Of a stretch of DNA of 64,000 bases, positions 57,141-64,000 are shown in pieces; position 1 is the stretch's first letter; each line of letters opens with the position of its first letter. Below the pieces are notes generated by a model that saw nothing but the letters and a program-made list of their open reading frames with translations, was not told where the DNA came from and made no database searches. A program made the translations under genes and the position numbers. Source of the stretch: Massilia sp. Bi118 (lineage in GTDB: Bacteria; Pseudomonadota; Gammaproteobacteria; Burkholderiales; Burkholderiaceae_D); the NCBI RefSeq assembly GCF_918697865.1, contig NZ_CAKKMV010000001.1, positions 310,001 to 374,000 of the forward strand, read 5' to 3'.

Positions 57141-57239
57141 TGCTGCTGTCTCCTGTTTATAGCAATTGCTGGGGCGTGCGCCAGCCGCGCCGGCCCCGTG
57201 AAGGGCAGGCGCAGCCGGTGTGAAAGGGATACGAAAGGC

Positions 57240-58799
57240 TTAGGTCACCGGGGCCGGATTGAACAGCGCCAGCGCGTTATGCAGGCGCCAGTGCTCGGCC
57301 CAGGTCTTCTTGCGGCCGCTGGCCACGTCGAGGATGAAGTTGAAGAGTTCCCAGCCGACGTCGGGAATCGTCGCCTCGCCGGTGGCGATGCGGCCGGCGT
57401 TGATGTCCATGAGGTCGTGCCAGCGGCGCGCCAGGTCGTCGCGGGTGGCGACCTTCACCACCGGCACCGCCGCCAGGCCGTAGGGGGTGCCGCGTCCGGT
57501 GGTGAACACGTGCACGTTCATGCCGGCCGCCAGCTGCAGGGTGCCGCAGATGAAATCGCTGGCCGGGGTGGCGGCGTAGATCAGGCCCTTCTGTTCCAGC
57601 TTCTGGCCCGGCGACAGCACGCCGGAGATGGGGGCCGTGCCGGACTTGATGATCGAGCCCATCGCTTTTTCGACGATGTTGGCCAGGCCGCCTTTCTTGT
57701 TGCCGGGCGTGGTGTTGGCGCTGCGGTCGACGCCGCCGCGCTGCAGGTATTCGTCATACCAGGCCATCTCGCGGATCATGGCCTGGGCCGTCTCTTCGTC
57801 GATGGCGCGCGCGGTCAGTTGGTCGATGCCGTCGCGGACCTCGGTCACTTCAGAGAACATCACGGCGGCGCCGGCGCGCACCAGCAGGTCGCTGGCAAAG
57901 CCGACCGCCGGGTTCGCGGTCACGCCCGAGAAGGCGTCGCTGCCGCCGCACTGCACGCCGACCACCAGGTCGGACGCGGGGCAGGTCTCGCGGCGGCGCG
58001 CGTCCAGTTCCATCAGGTGGCGCTCGGCGGTGTCCATGATGGATTCGATCATGGAGCCGAAGCCGACGTGGGCATTGTCCTGCAGGCAGACGTGATCGGG
58101 GCCGGCGACGTCGCGGATCGGCATCCATGAGGAAACGCCAGCCGCCGGGAACAGGCGCGCCGGCTGCAGCTTCTCGCAGCCCAGGCTGACCAGCATGGCG
58201 CGGCCGCCGAAGTTCGGGTTCTTCGCGATATTGCGCAGGGTGCGGATCGGGATGTCGGCGCCGGGCGCATCGATGGCCACGCCGCAGCCGTAGGTGTGGT
58301 CGAGACTGACGACGTCGTCGACGTTCGGGTACTTGGGCAGCAGCTCGCTCTTGATGCGCTTGACGGCGAATTCGACCACGCCGGACACGCACTGCACCGT
58401 GGTGCTGATCGCGAGGATGTTGCGGGTGCCGACCGAGCCGTCCGGGTTGCGGTAGCCTTCGAAGGTATAAGCCTCGAGCGGGGGCAGGGGCGCGGGGCGG
58501 ATGGTGGCGATCGGCAGATTGTCCAGTTCGCGCGCCGGCGGCATGGCTACCAGGGATTCCTCGACCCAGCTGCCGGCCTCGATGTCGCGCTGGGCGTAGC
58601 CGATGGCGACGTTATAGCGCAGGATGGCCTCGCCTTGCGCAATGGGCCGCAGCGCCACTTTGTGCCCTTGCGGGACCTTGTCCTTCAAGACCAGGCCGTC
58701 GGGGAAGACAGTGCCGGCCGGAAGGCCGCCGTCGTTCGCGACGATGGCGACGTTGTCCTGGTCGTGCATGCGAATGCTGCGTGGGGTTCCAGTGTCCAT
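57240..58799 (-). CDS. garD: Galactarate dehydratase
   Basis: Dehydrates galactarate to 5-keto-4-deoxyglucarate. A 519-residue UxaA-family protein with the N-terminal SAF-like domain (about 10-95), then [78 protein letters not shown] and the C-terminal [22 protein letters not shown]. This is the full set expected for GarD. It is the first gene of the operon, and its start (ATG 58799, GGAG upstream) faces the FadR-type regulator. The palindrome at 58824-58843 lies in its leader or promoter and would control it. Confidence 0.95.
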   Translation of the reverse strand: MDTGTPRSIRMHDQDNVAIVANDGGLPAGTVFPDGLVLKDKVPQGHKVALRPIAQGEAILRYNVAIGYAQRDIEAGSWVEESLVAMPPARELDNLPIATIRPAPLPPLEAYTFEGYRNPDGSVGTRNILAISTTVQCVSGVVEFAVKRIKSELLPKYPNVDDVVSLDHTYGCGVAIDAPGADIPIRTLRNIAKNPNFGGRAMLVSLGCEKLQPARLFPAAGVSSWMPIRDVAGPDHVCLQDNAHVGFGSMIESIMDTAERHLMELDARRRETCPASDLVVGVQCGGSDAFSGVTANPAVGFASDLLVRAGAAVMFSEVTEVRDGIDQLTARAIDEETAQAMIREMAWYDEYLQRGGVDRSANTTPGNKKGGLANIVEKAMGSIIKSGTAPISGVLSPGQKLEQKGLIYAATPASDFICGTLQLAAGMNVHVFTTGRGTPYGLAAVPVVKVATRDDLARRWHDLMDINAGRIATGEATIPDVGWELFNFILDVASGRKKTWAEHWRLHNALALFNPAPVT

Positions 58800-58823
58800 C
58801 TCGATGTCTCCAGCTGGTTCTAA

Positions 58824-58843
58824 GTTGTCTGATGTCTTACAAC
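58824..58843. promoter_or_regulatory. Palindromic operator GTTGT-N10-ACAAC between garD and the GntR gene
   Basis: An inverted repeat with extra inner symmetry (GTTGTnnGAnnTCnnACAAC) lies 25 bases from garD and 44 from the regulator start. FadR-type regulators bind short palindromes at such divergent promoters. It is the best candidate for repression of garD and autoregulation. Confidence 0.6.
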
Positions 58844-58854
58844 ATGCGGGCCAG

Positions 58855-58860
58855 TATAAT
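58855..58860 (+). promoter_or_regulatory. -10 box TATAAT of the GntR regulator gene
   Basis: A perfect TATAAT 27 bases before the regulator ATG, with the operator covering the -35 region. No good -35 hexamer is visible, which suggests weak or regulated transcription. Confidence 0.5.
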
Positions 58861-58886
58861 CAGGCACAATTAAAATAGCAATCGAC

Positions 58887-59636
58887 ATGACGCTTCCTAC
58901 AACACCGCGTAAACACCGCAACCTGGCCCAGCTGGTGGTGTCCCAGCTGAGCGAGCACATCCAGAATGGCGAGCTCAAGCCCGGCGACAAGCTGCCGACC
59001 GAAACCGAGATCATGGTCGAGCAGGGCGTCAGCCGCAGCGTGGTGCGCGAGGCGATCTCACGCATGCAGGCGGCCGGCCTGGTCGAGACACGCCACGGCA
59101 TCGGCACCTTCGTGCTGCCGCCCCCGCCGCCGGCCATCATGGGCATCGACCCGGCCACGGTGATGACGGTGCGCGACGTGATCGCCCTGCTGGAGTTGCG
59201 GATCGGCCTGGAGACCGAGGCGGCCGGCCTGGCTGCGGCGCGCCGCAGCGAGGCACAGCTACTGGAGGTGCGCGCGGCGCTGGCGGCCCTGCAGCAGGGC
59301 GCGCAGCGCGGCGAGGACACCGTCGAGCTGGACCGGCGCTTCCACCTGGCGATCGCCCAGGCGTCCGGCAACCAGTACTTCCACGCCATCCTGCAGCACC
59401 TGGGCGAGAACATCATCCCGCGTGCGCGCATCAATTCGGCGCGGCTGACGCAGGCCGATCCGGCCAGCTATATGGAACAGGTGGGGCGCGAGCACGAGCA
59501 GATCGTCGACGCCATCGCGCGCGGCGATGCGGAATCGGCGCGGGCGGCGATGCGCCTGCATATCGGCAACAGCCGGGAGCGGCTGCGCCGGGCGCAGGAG
59601 GCGCTGGAAACGGCGCAGGCGGGTAGCCCGGCCTGA
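58887..59636 (+). CDS. FadR/GntR family regulator (FCD domain) of the aldarate operon
   Basis: A 249-residue regulator. The GntR winged helix is HRNLAQLVVSQLSEHIQNGELKPGDKLPTETEIMVEQGVSRSVVREAISRMQAAGLVETRHGIGTFV. The FCD domain (about 90-230) carries the metal-binding Asp/His set, including DRRFHLAIAQASGNQYFHAIL and REHEQIVDAIARGD. FCD regulators sense organic or sugar acids. Being divergent from garD, it should respond to galactarate, glucarate or a breakdown product. A poly-Pro hinge (LPPPPPAIMG) links the domains. No strong Shine-Dalgarno is visible. Confidence 0.92.
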   Translation: MTLPTTPRKHRNLAQLVVSQLSEHIQNGELKPGDKLPTETEIMVEQGVSRSVVREAISRMQAAGLVETRHGIGTFVLPPPPPAIMGIDPATVMTVRDVIALLELRIGLETEAAGLAAARRSEAQLLEVRAALAALQQGAQRGEDTVELDRRFHLAIAQASGNQYFHAILQHLGENIIPRARINSARLTQADPASYMEQVGREHEQIVDAIARGDAESARAAMRLHIGNSRERLRRAQEALETAQAGSPA

Positions 59637-59637
59637 T

Positions 59638-59654
59638 AAGACATCTGATGACTT
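59638..59654. promoter_or_regulatory. Second copy of the garD operator sequence downstream of the regulator gene
   Basis: AAGACATCTGATGACTT matches the inverted operator core (AAGACATCAGACAACTT) at 14 of 17 positions. It starts 2 bases after the regulator stop. It may be an auxiliary site for DNA looping around the regulator gene, or coincidence. Confidence 0.35.
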
Positions 59655-59680
59655 GGCCGGGCGGGGTGTTTATCGCCTGC

Positions 59681-60673
59681 TCACGAGCCCCGGTCGTCCG
59701 TGTCGGCGTGGATCCTGTTCCAGCCGTGTTTCACTGCATCCTTGAAGTTTTCCCAAGGCGACAGTTTTCCGGGGTGACGCGCCTCCCAGTCCGATTTCAA
59801 GTGCGGTTCGGCGTCTTCCCAGTCATGGCTGCGGTATTTTTCGAGGCGACGCGCTTCTTCGCCGAAGAGGTAAGCCGGCGCATGCTCGTCGTAAGCGCCG
59901 CTGTCGGCGCGGTCGCCGTAGCTTGCATTCCAATGGGTGCGGTAGTAGGCGTCGTCGTCGATCTCCGGCGAGACGCTGTCCCAGCCCTGGCGTATGGCGG
60001 CCATGGCCTCGTCCCAGGCCGGGGCCTCGTCCGCTCGTGCTTCCCAGTGGCTTTTCAGCTCGGGCTCGGCTTCATCCCAGGAACGGTTGCGGTACTTGTC
60101 GCTGGCGCGCATCTGCTGGCCGTAGCGATAGGCCGCGGTGTCGCCGCTGTGGCTGCCGGCGGCGCTGGTCCAAGAGGTTTCCATGTGGCTGTGGGGTGAT
60201 TTCTCGATCATCGGTTCTCCAAAAGTGTTGCCCATCGGCGGCGCCCAGGCGTGCTGGGTGCCGAAATACTGGCTGTTTTCATTGCGCTGGTATTGCAGGG
60301 ATCCCGGCCCTGTGCCCGGCGGGCAGATTTCGGGCATGGCGCCGGCGCTGTCGCGGTCCCATTCGCTGGGGAGATCTTCGATGCCGACCGGGTGGAAGCG
60401 CTGGATGATACGAACGGCGCGCTCGGCATCCGGTTCGGAATCGGCCGTCAGGGTGACGACATGGCGTCCGGCCATGGACGCGCCGGCATCCGCCGCCGAT
60501 TGCGGGTGCTGCCTGGCGAACAGCCGCGCCAGCCTGTGCCGGACCGAGGCGCGAAGTCCTTCCGCGTTCGAAATTTCCGTATCGGTGCGCGAATAGCCGG
60601 AAGCCAGTAATTCGTCCAGCACGTGCTGGGCATCGCGCCGGCGATCGAAGACTGCTTTCAAGGTATGCCGCAT
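59681..60673 (-). CDS. Putative stress protein with duplicated C-terminal domain
   Basis: About 330 residues. The start was set at M24 of the open frame (MRHTLKAVFDRRRDAQHVLD), where a general-stress-protein-17M-like beta-alpha-beta fold begins (about 1-100: AVFDRRRDAQHVLDELLASGYSRTD..., HVVTLTADSEPDAERAVRIIQRF). A Gly/His-rich linker follows. Two tandem copies of a roughly 75-residue unit come next: AYRYGQQMRASDKYRNRSWD-EAEPELKSHWEARADEAPAWDEAMAAIRQGWD and AYLFGEEARRLEKYRSHDWE-DAEPHLKSDWEARHPGKLSPWENFKDAVKHGWN. It is acidic and soluble, with no signal peptide. The function is unknown; a role in osmotic or desiccation stress is suggested only by the N-terminal similarity. Confidence 0.8.
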   Translation of the reverse strand: MRHTLKAVFDRRRDAQHVLDELLASGYSRTDTEISNAEGLRASVRHRLARLFARQHPQSAADAGASMAGRHVVTLTADSEPDAERAVRIIQRFHPVGIEDLPSEWDRDSAGAMPEICPPGTGPGSLQYQRNENSQYFGTQHAWAPPMGNTFGEPMIEKSPHSHMETSWTSAAGSHSGDTAAYRYGQQMRASDKYRNRSWDEAEPELKSHWEARADEAPAWDEAMAAIRQGWDSVSPEIDDDAYYRTHWNASYGDRADSGAYDEHAPAYLFGEEARRLEKYRSHDWEDAEPHLKSDWEARHPGKLSPWENFKDAVKHGWNRIHADTDDRGS

Positions 60674-60786
60674 GATGGCCTCCCATGTCATCGTTGCAGG
60701 GATACTAAAAGCATACGCCGAATGGATACACGATGCGCGCACGCGCTGTGCTATGGTGCGCCCTCGGAAGCGCCGATGAGCCTGAT

Positions 60787-61236
60787 TCAGGCTTTCGCAA
60801 GCGGCTTCATTCTGAAACTGATCCCCATCCGGTTAATGGCATTCATTGCTGCAATCACAAGTGTAAGTTCGACCAGATCCTTTTCCCCGAATACCGACAG
60901 CGCTGCGGCGTATGCATCGTCGGAAGCATGTGTTTCGCTGACCTGTGTGACTTCTTCCGTCCATGCCAGGGCTGCCTGTTCCTGGTCCGAAAAGAGATAG
61001 TTCGCCTCCTCCCACACGGGCACCAATACGATCTTGTCGACCGACATGCCGCTCTTGATCAGGTCGCGGGTATGAATATCGATACAGTGCGCGCAGCCGT
61101 TCAGCTGCGAGGTTCTTAAAAAAACCAGATGGATCAAATCGTCCGGCAGGTTCGTGCCGGTTGTGACGTAATGATGAAGGGCGCCTACGGCCTTCGCACC
61201 TTCAGCAGAGACCTGGAACCAGTTTGGGCGTTTCAT
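60787..61236 (-). CDS. AhpD-like carboxymuconolactone decarboxylase family protein
   Basis: A 149-residue protein with the alkylhydroperoxidase AhpD core LRTSQLNGCAHCIDIHTRDLIKSG. C48 and C51 form the CxxC redox pair, with H55 as proton relay. The C-terminal helix LTLVIAAMNAINRMGISFRM is typical of the family. It should reduce peroxides or act as a thiol-disulphide carrier in the cytoplasm. Upstream AAGGATTC before the ATG is a reasonable ribosome site. It stands alone on the minus strand and faces the duplicated stress protein, which may hint at a shared oxidative-stress response. Confidence 0.92.
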   Translation of the reverse strand: MKRPNWFQVSAEGAKAVGALHHYVTTGTNLPDDLIHLVFLRTSQLNGCAHCIDIHTRDLIKSGMSVDKIVLVPVWEEANYLFSDQEQAALAWTEEVTQVSETHASDDAYAAALSVFGEKDLVELTLVIAAMNAINRMGISFRMKPLAKA

Positions 61237-61428
61237 GAATCCTTCCTTATGTGAAGTCGGCGCCGACGATTCGCGTCACCGTTGCTTGTAAGACGGCTTG
61301 ATTCGTCCATTTGTGACAGATGGCAGGCGGTTGCACCCGGCTCGCAAATAGTGCACGCCGAACTATTAAGCCAACGAACAGCTTCAGTTTGTGCATACTG
61401 ATCACCCGACCATTCCCGATCCGTCGTC

Positions 61429-62595
61429 GTGCTCATTTCCTCCGCCACCGATTTCCGCGCCGCGGCGCAGCGCGTCCTGCCGCCTTTCCTGTTTCATTAC
61501 ATCGACGGCGGCGCCGGCGCGGAGGACACGATGCGCGCCAACGTCGAGGACCTGCAAGCCGTCAAGCTTCGCCAGCGTGTGCTGCGCGGCTCGGAGGCGC
61601 TCGACCTGGGCGTCGAGTGGTTCGGCCAGCGCTATGACCTGCCGATCGCGCTGGCCCCGGTCGGGCTGACCGGCATGTACGCGCGGCGCGGCGAAGTGCA
61701 GGCCGTGCGTGCCGCGGACCGCCGCAACATTCCCTTCATCCAGTCGACGATGTCGGTGTGCTCGCTGGCCGAAGTCGCGGCCCAGGCATCGAAGCCGCAA
61801 TGGTTTCAGCTGTATGTGCTGAAGGACCGCGGCTTCATGCGCGACGTCATGCAGCGCGCCAGCGACCTGGGTGCGTCGACCCTCGTGTTCACGGTCGACA
61901 CCCCTTTGCCGGGCGCACGTTACCGCGATGCGCACAGCGGCATGAGCGGGCCGCATGCCGGCATGCGGCGGATCTTCCAGGCCATGCTGCGTCCGCGCTG
62001 GGCTGTCGACGTGGGTCTGTTCGGCCGTCCTCACGATCTCGGTAATATTTCGGCCTACCTCGGCGGCGCCACCGGACTCCAGGACTTCATGGGCTGGATC
62101 GGCGCGAATTTCGATCCCGGGATCAGTTGGCAGGATCTCCAATGGATCCGTGACGAGTGGAAGGGCAAGCTGGTCATCAAGGGCATTCTCGATGAAGGCG
62201 ATGCGCGTGATGCGCTGGCGTTTGGCGCCGACGGTATCGTCGTATCGAACCATGGCGGACGGCAGCTCGATGGCGCGCTGTCGACGGCCCGGGCGCTGCC
62301 GTCGATCGCCGGCGCCGTCAACGGCCGGATGACCGTCTTCGTCGACGGCGGCGTCCGTACCGGCACCGATGTGTTCCGCATGCTCGCGCTGGGCGCCGAC
62401 GGTGTGCTGATCGGCCGTGCTTTCGTATATGCCCTGGCGGCGCAAGGGCAGGCCGGCGTCGAACGCCTGCTGGCGATCATGGAGAAGGACATCCGCACGA
62501 ACATGGTGCTGACCGGCGTGAAGTCCCTGCGGGATGTCGGACCGGAGTTGCTGGCCGCAGCCGCTGCAAGTGAAAACCTCCCTTGCGCGCAATAA
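61429..62595 (+). CDS. lldD: L-lactate dehydrogenase (FMN, quinone-linked)
   Basis: Oxidises L-lactate to pyruvate and passes electrons to the quinone pool at the inner membrane. The 388-residue protein aligns closely with E. coli Lld[67 protein letters not shown], catalytic H275 and R278 in [10 protein letters not shown], and K251 binding FMN. The start is GTG at 61429, which gives [24 protein letters not shown], matching the LldD N-terminus. The usual lldP permease and lldR regulator are not adjacent, so it is a stand-alone gene. The 192 bp upstream contain no recognised operator. Confidence 0.95.
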   Translation: MLISSATDFRAAAQRVLPPFLFHYIDGGAGAEDTMRANVEDLQAVKLRQRVLRGSEALDLGVEWFGQRYDLPIALAPVGLTGMYARRGEVQAVRAADRRNIPFIQSTMSVCSLAEVAAQASKPQWFQLYVLKDRGFMRDVMQRASDLGASTLVFTVDTPLPGARYRDAHSGMSGPHAGMRRIFQAMLRPRWAVDVGLFGRPHDLGNISAYLGGATGLQDFMGWIGANFDPGISWQDLQWIRDEWKGKLVIKGILDEGDARDALAFGADGIVVSNHGGRQLDGALSTARALPSIAGAVNGRMTVFVDGGVRTGTDVFRMLALGADGVLIGRAFVYALAAQGQAGVERLLAIMEKDIRTNMVLTGVKSLRDVGPELLAAAAASENLPCAQ

Positions 62596-62671
62596 CCGGG
62601 TTTTCGTATATCGTGTCACTCGACAGCAAAATCAGCTGCCCTGGAATCGAACCCGATCAGATGGAGCTTGT

Positions 62672-62887
62672 ATGCCTATTTATCGCGTCTGGTACCGCGA
62701 CAACACCGAGCCCCTGCAATTCGCTGCGCCGAATCGTTGCAGCGATGAGGAAATTCTCGACCACATATTCGCTCACGAGCAAATCGCCCCGCTTGCCGCG
62801 TCCAGCGTGAAAGAGCGCATCGAGGAAAACAATCTCGGTTCCGTGCGCTACACGGAAGACGAAAGCGAGATGAACCTCATCGAGTAG
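62672..62887 (+). CDS. Small acidic protein of unknown function (71 aa)
   Basis: Starts at ATG 62672 with TGGAG upstream: MPIYRVWYRDNTEPLQFAAP..., ending ESEMNLIE. The frame runs farther upstream, but that part reads through the intergenic region after lldD and lacks a start signal. The protein is acidic with a probable helix (SDEEILDHIFAHEQIAPLA). It has no recognised family. Its stop lies only 13 bases from the convergent tnpB stop, so the transposon may have inserted right at its 3' end. Confidence 0.6.
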   Translation: MPIYRVWYRDNTEPLQFAAPNRCSDEEILDHIFAHEQIAPLAASSVKERIEENNLGSVRYTEDESEMNLIE

Positions 62888-62990
62888 CGCCGGCCTTCTG
62901 CTAGCGAGAATGTGCGCAGAAGTGCGCGCCGTTCTCTTCCTGCCCCGAGCCGTCCTGCTGACCGTGCTCGTCTCTGACAGGCGTGACTTT
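62888..62990 (-). ncRNA. Candidate transposon right end / omegaRNA region of tnpB
   Basis: In IS200/IS605 elements the guide RNA (omegaRNA) comes from the 3' end of tnpB and the element's right end. The tnpB 3' end here contains the hairpin GCGCA-GAAG-TGCGC (plus strand 62914-62927), and the coding tail is low-complexity (TGGGKVTPVRDEHGQQDGSG). This is position-based inference; the exact element end and guide cannot be set from one copy. Confidence 0.25.
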
Positions 62991-64000
62991 CCCGCCTCCC
63001 GTCGGCCCCGTGCCGGCGGCAGTGCCTGACGTTACCGCCCGGCTCGCCTCGGGTAGCGCCATTCGCGCCGCGAGGGCGCCGGTGGCGAGCCGTTGCAAGT
63101 TGATCGCCGCGTTGACGTCGCGGTCTTGGTGCGCGCCGCAGGCCGTACAGGTCCAGGTCCGCTCGCCTAGAGTCAGCTCGCGCTTGCGCACTCCGCAGTG
63201 TGAACACAATTTGCTTGAGGGATACCAGCGGTCGGCCAGCACGATATCAGTGCCGTAGCGTGGCGCCTTGTACAGCAACTGGCGACGGAACTCGTAAAAG
63301 CCGACATCCGCGATTGCGCGCGACAGCCGAGCGTTGGCCAGCATGCCCTTGACGTTCAGGTCCTCGATCGCCACCGCTTGATTTTCGCGGCAGAGCCGGG
63401 TTGTGAGCTTGTGCGTGAAGTCGCGGCGGACCTGGGCGATCCTTGCCTGCAGGCGCGCTAGCGCCAGCGAGCCCTTGGTCCTGTTTTTTGATACCGGCAA
63501 GCGCGTGCCCTTCGGTATCCGGCCTATAATGCCGACCGCCGCCTTCGCGCTTTCCAGCTTGCGCGAAAGACCGCGCGATCGGATTCGCAGGCGTCGAAGT
63601 GCGCCTCGGAGTGGCCGTGGCGCGGCGATCTTTTCGCTGGTGGAGAGGGTTGCGGCGCTGATCACGCCAAGGTCGACGCCGACGATGCCGTTGTCAGTGC
63701 GGCGGCGCCGCGCCACGTCGTCCGGCACCTCGACCTGGACCGACAAGAACCATTGTTCCGCTTCGCGCGACACGCTTGCACCCAGGATCCGGCCGGGCCA
63801 GCGCAATGCCTCTCGCAGCGCCACGCGGCCGACCTTGGGCAGCACGGCCGTCTTTCCGTCGAGGCGGAACTTGTCGTTGGCGATATAGAAGCTATCGGTG
63901 CAGCGCCCCTTCTTTTTGAAGCGCGGCGGACGGGCCTTCTCTCCGGCGCGGCGCTGCGCGAAATAGCGGCTCCACGCCTTGGCAAGATTGGCGAAGGGCT
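62901..64000 (-). CDS. tnpB: TnpB-type RNA-guided nuclease of an IS200/IS605 element (5' end beyond the window)
   Basis: An open frame of about 365 codons runs from the window edge to TAG at 62901, so the start is missing. RuvC residues are intact: Asp in IVGVDLGVISAATL, Glu in VAIEDLNVKGM and Asp in DRDVNAAINL. The zinc ribbon is CSHCGVRKRELTLGERTWTCTACG. The N-terminal part (FANLAKAWSRYFAQRRAGEK...FKKKGRCTDSFYI) is typical of TnpB. Such proteins cut DNA guided by an omegaRNA made from the element's end. No tnpA is visible within the window. Nothing indicates inactivation. Confidence 0.93.
   Translation of the reverse strand, partial: PFANLAKAWSRYFAQRRAGEKARPPRFKKKGRCTDSFYIANDKFRLDGKTAVLPKVGRVALREALRWPGRILGASVSREAEQWFLSVQVEVPDDVARRRRTDNGIVGVDLGVISAATLSTSEKIAAPRPLRGALRRLRIRSRGLSRKLESAKAAVGIIGRIPKGTRLPVSKNRTKGSLALARLQARIAQVRRDFTHKLTTRLCRENQAVAIEDLNVKGMLANARLSRAIADVGFYEFRRQLLYKAPRYGTDIVLADRWYPSSKLCSHCGVRKRELTLGERTWTCTACGAHQDRDVNAAINLQRLATGALAARMALPEASRAVTSGTAAGTGPTGGGKVTPVRDEHGQQDGSGQEENGAHFCAHSR

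Overview
The window is high-GC Gram-negative DNA. It carries GH13 amylases beside a TonB-dependent receptor, a glucokinase fused to an RpiR-type regulator, a phasin, a Burkholderiales-type porin and many LysR/GntR regulators. This gene set fits a betaproteobacterium of the Oxalobacteraceae (Massilia/Duganella/Janthinobacterium type). That placement is inferred from gene content; no rRNA or tRNA gene was recognised.

Layout. 1-8.2 kb: a zinc-ribbon membrane protein with a small lipoprotein, a TPR-GGDEF diguanylate cyclase, a heterodimeric ABC exporter (MdlA/MdlB type) and a phasin. 8.3-10.9 kb: cytosine deaminase and two GNAT acetyltransferases. 11-17 kb: a minus-strand operon of three secreted proteins (GH13 cyclomaltodextrinase-like enzyme, six-hairpin glycosidase, E-set esterase), divergent from a TonB-dependent receptor (17.5-20.3 kb). 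The receptor is followed by a flavin-dependent halogenase and a cupin. 22.4-25.2 kb: LysR regulator and DeaD helicase. 25.4-30.3 kb: sugar MFS transporter, phosphoglucomutase and a periplasmic alpha-amylase. 30.4-35.1 kb: membrane protein, ChrR-like cupin, YeeE/YedE transporter and a MarR-MFS pair. 35.3-48.9 kb: two paralogous glucokinase-RpiR fusions, a TAT-exported flavoprotein, an Lnt-like nitrilase, a pullulanase with a frameshifted tail, a POT transporter and a GH13 alpha-glucosidase. 49.3-59.6 kb: a complete aldarate (glucarate/galactarate) operon with a divergent FadR-type regulator. 59.7-64 kb: a duplicated-domain stress protein, an AhpD-like protein, L-lactate dehydrogenase, a small ORF and a TnpB-type gene running off the window edge.

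How the genes fit together. Starch and maltodextrin would be cut outside or in the periplasm by the amylases and pullulanase, cross the outer membrane through the receptor and the inner membrane through the MFS carrier. They would then be hydrolysed by the cytoplasmic alpha-glucosidase and phosphorylated by glucokinase. A palindrome of the form TGTAGT-N3-ACTACA recurs, mostly in degenerate copies, at the promoters of the receptor, the MFS carrier and the alpha-glucosidase/POT divergon. It is a plausible site for the glucokinase-fused RpiR (HexR-like) proteins. The aldarate operon encodes every step from galactarate or glucarate to 2-phosphoglycerate plus pyruvate.

Two families of intergenic inverted repeats are scattered through the window. 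One is a roughly 100-bp paired-hairpin unit in six copies; the other is an element with GGGCAC/GTGCCC hairpins in two copies.
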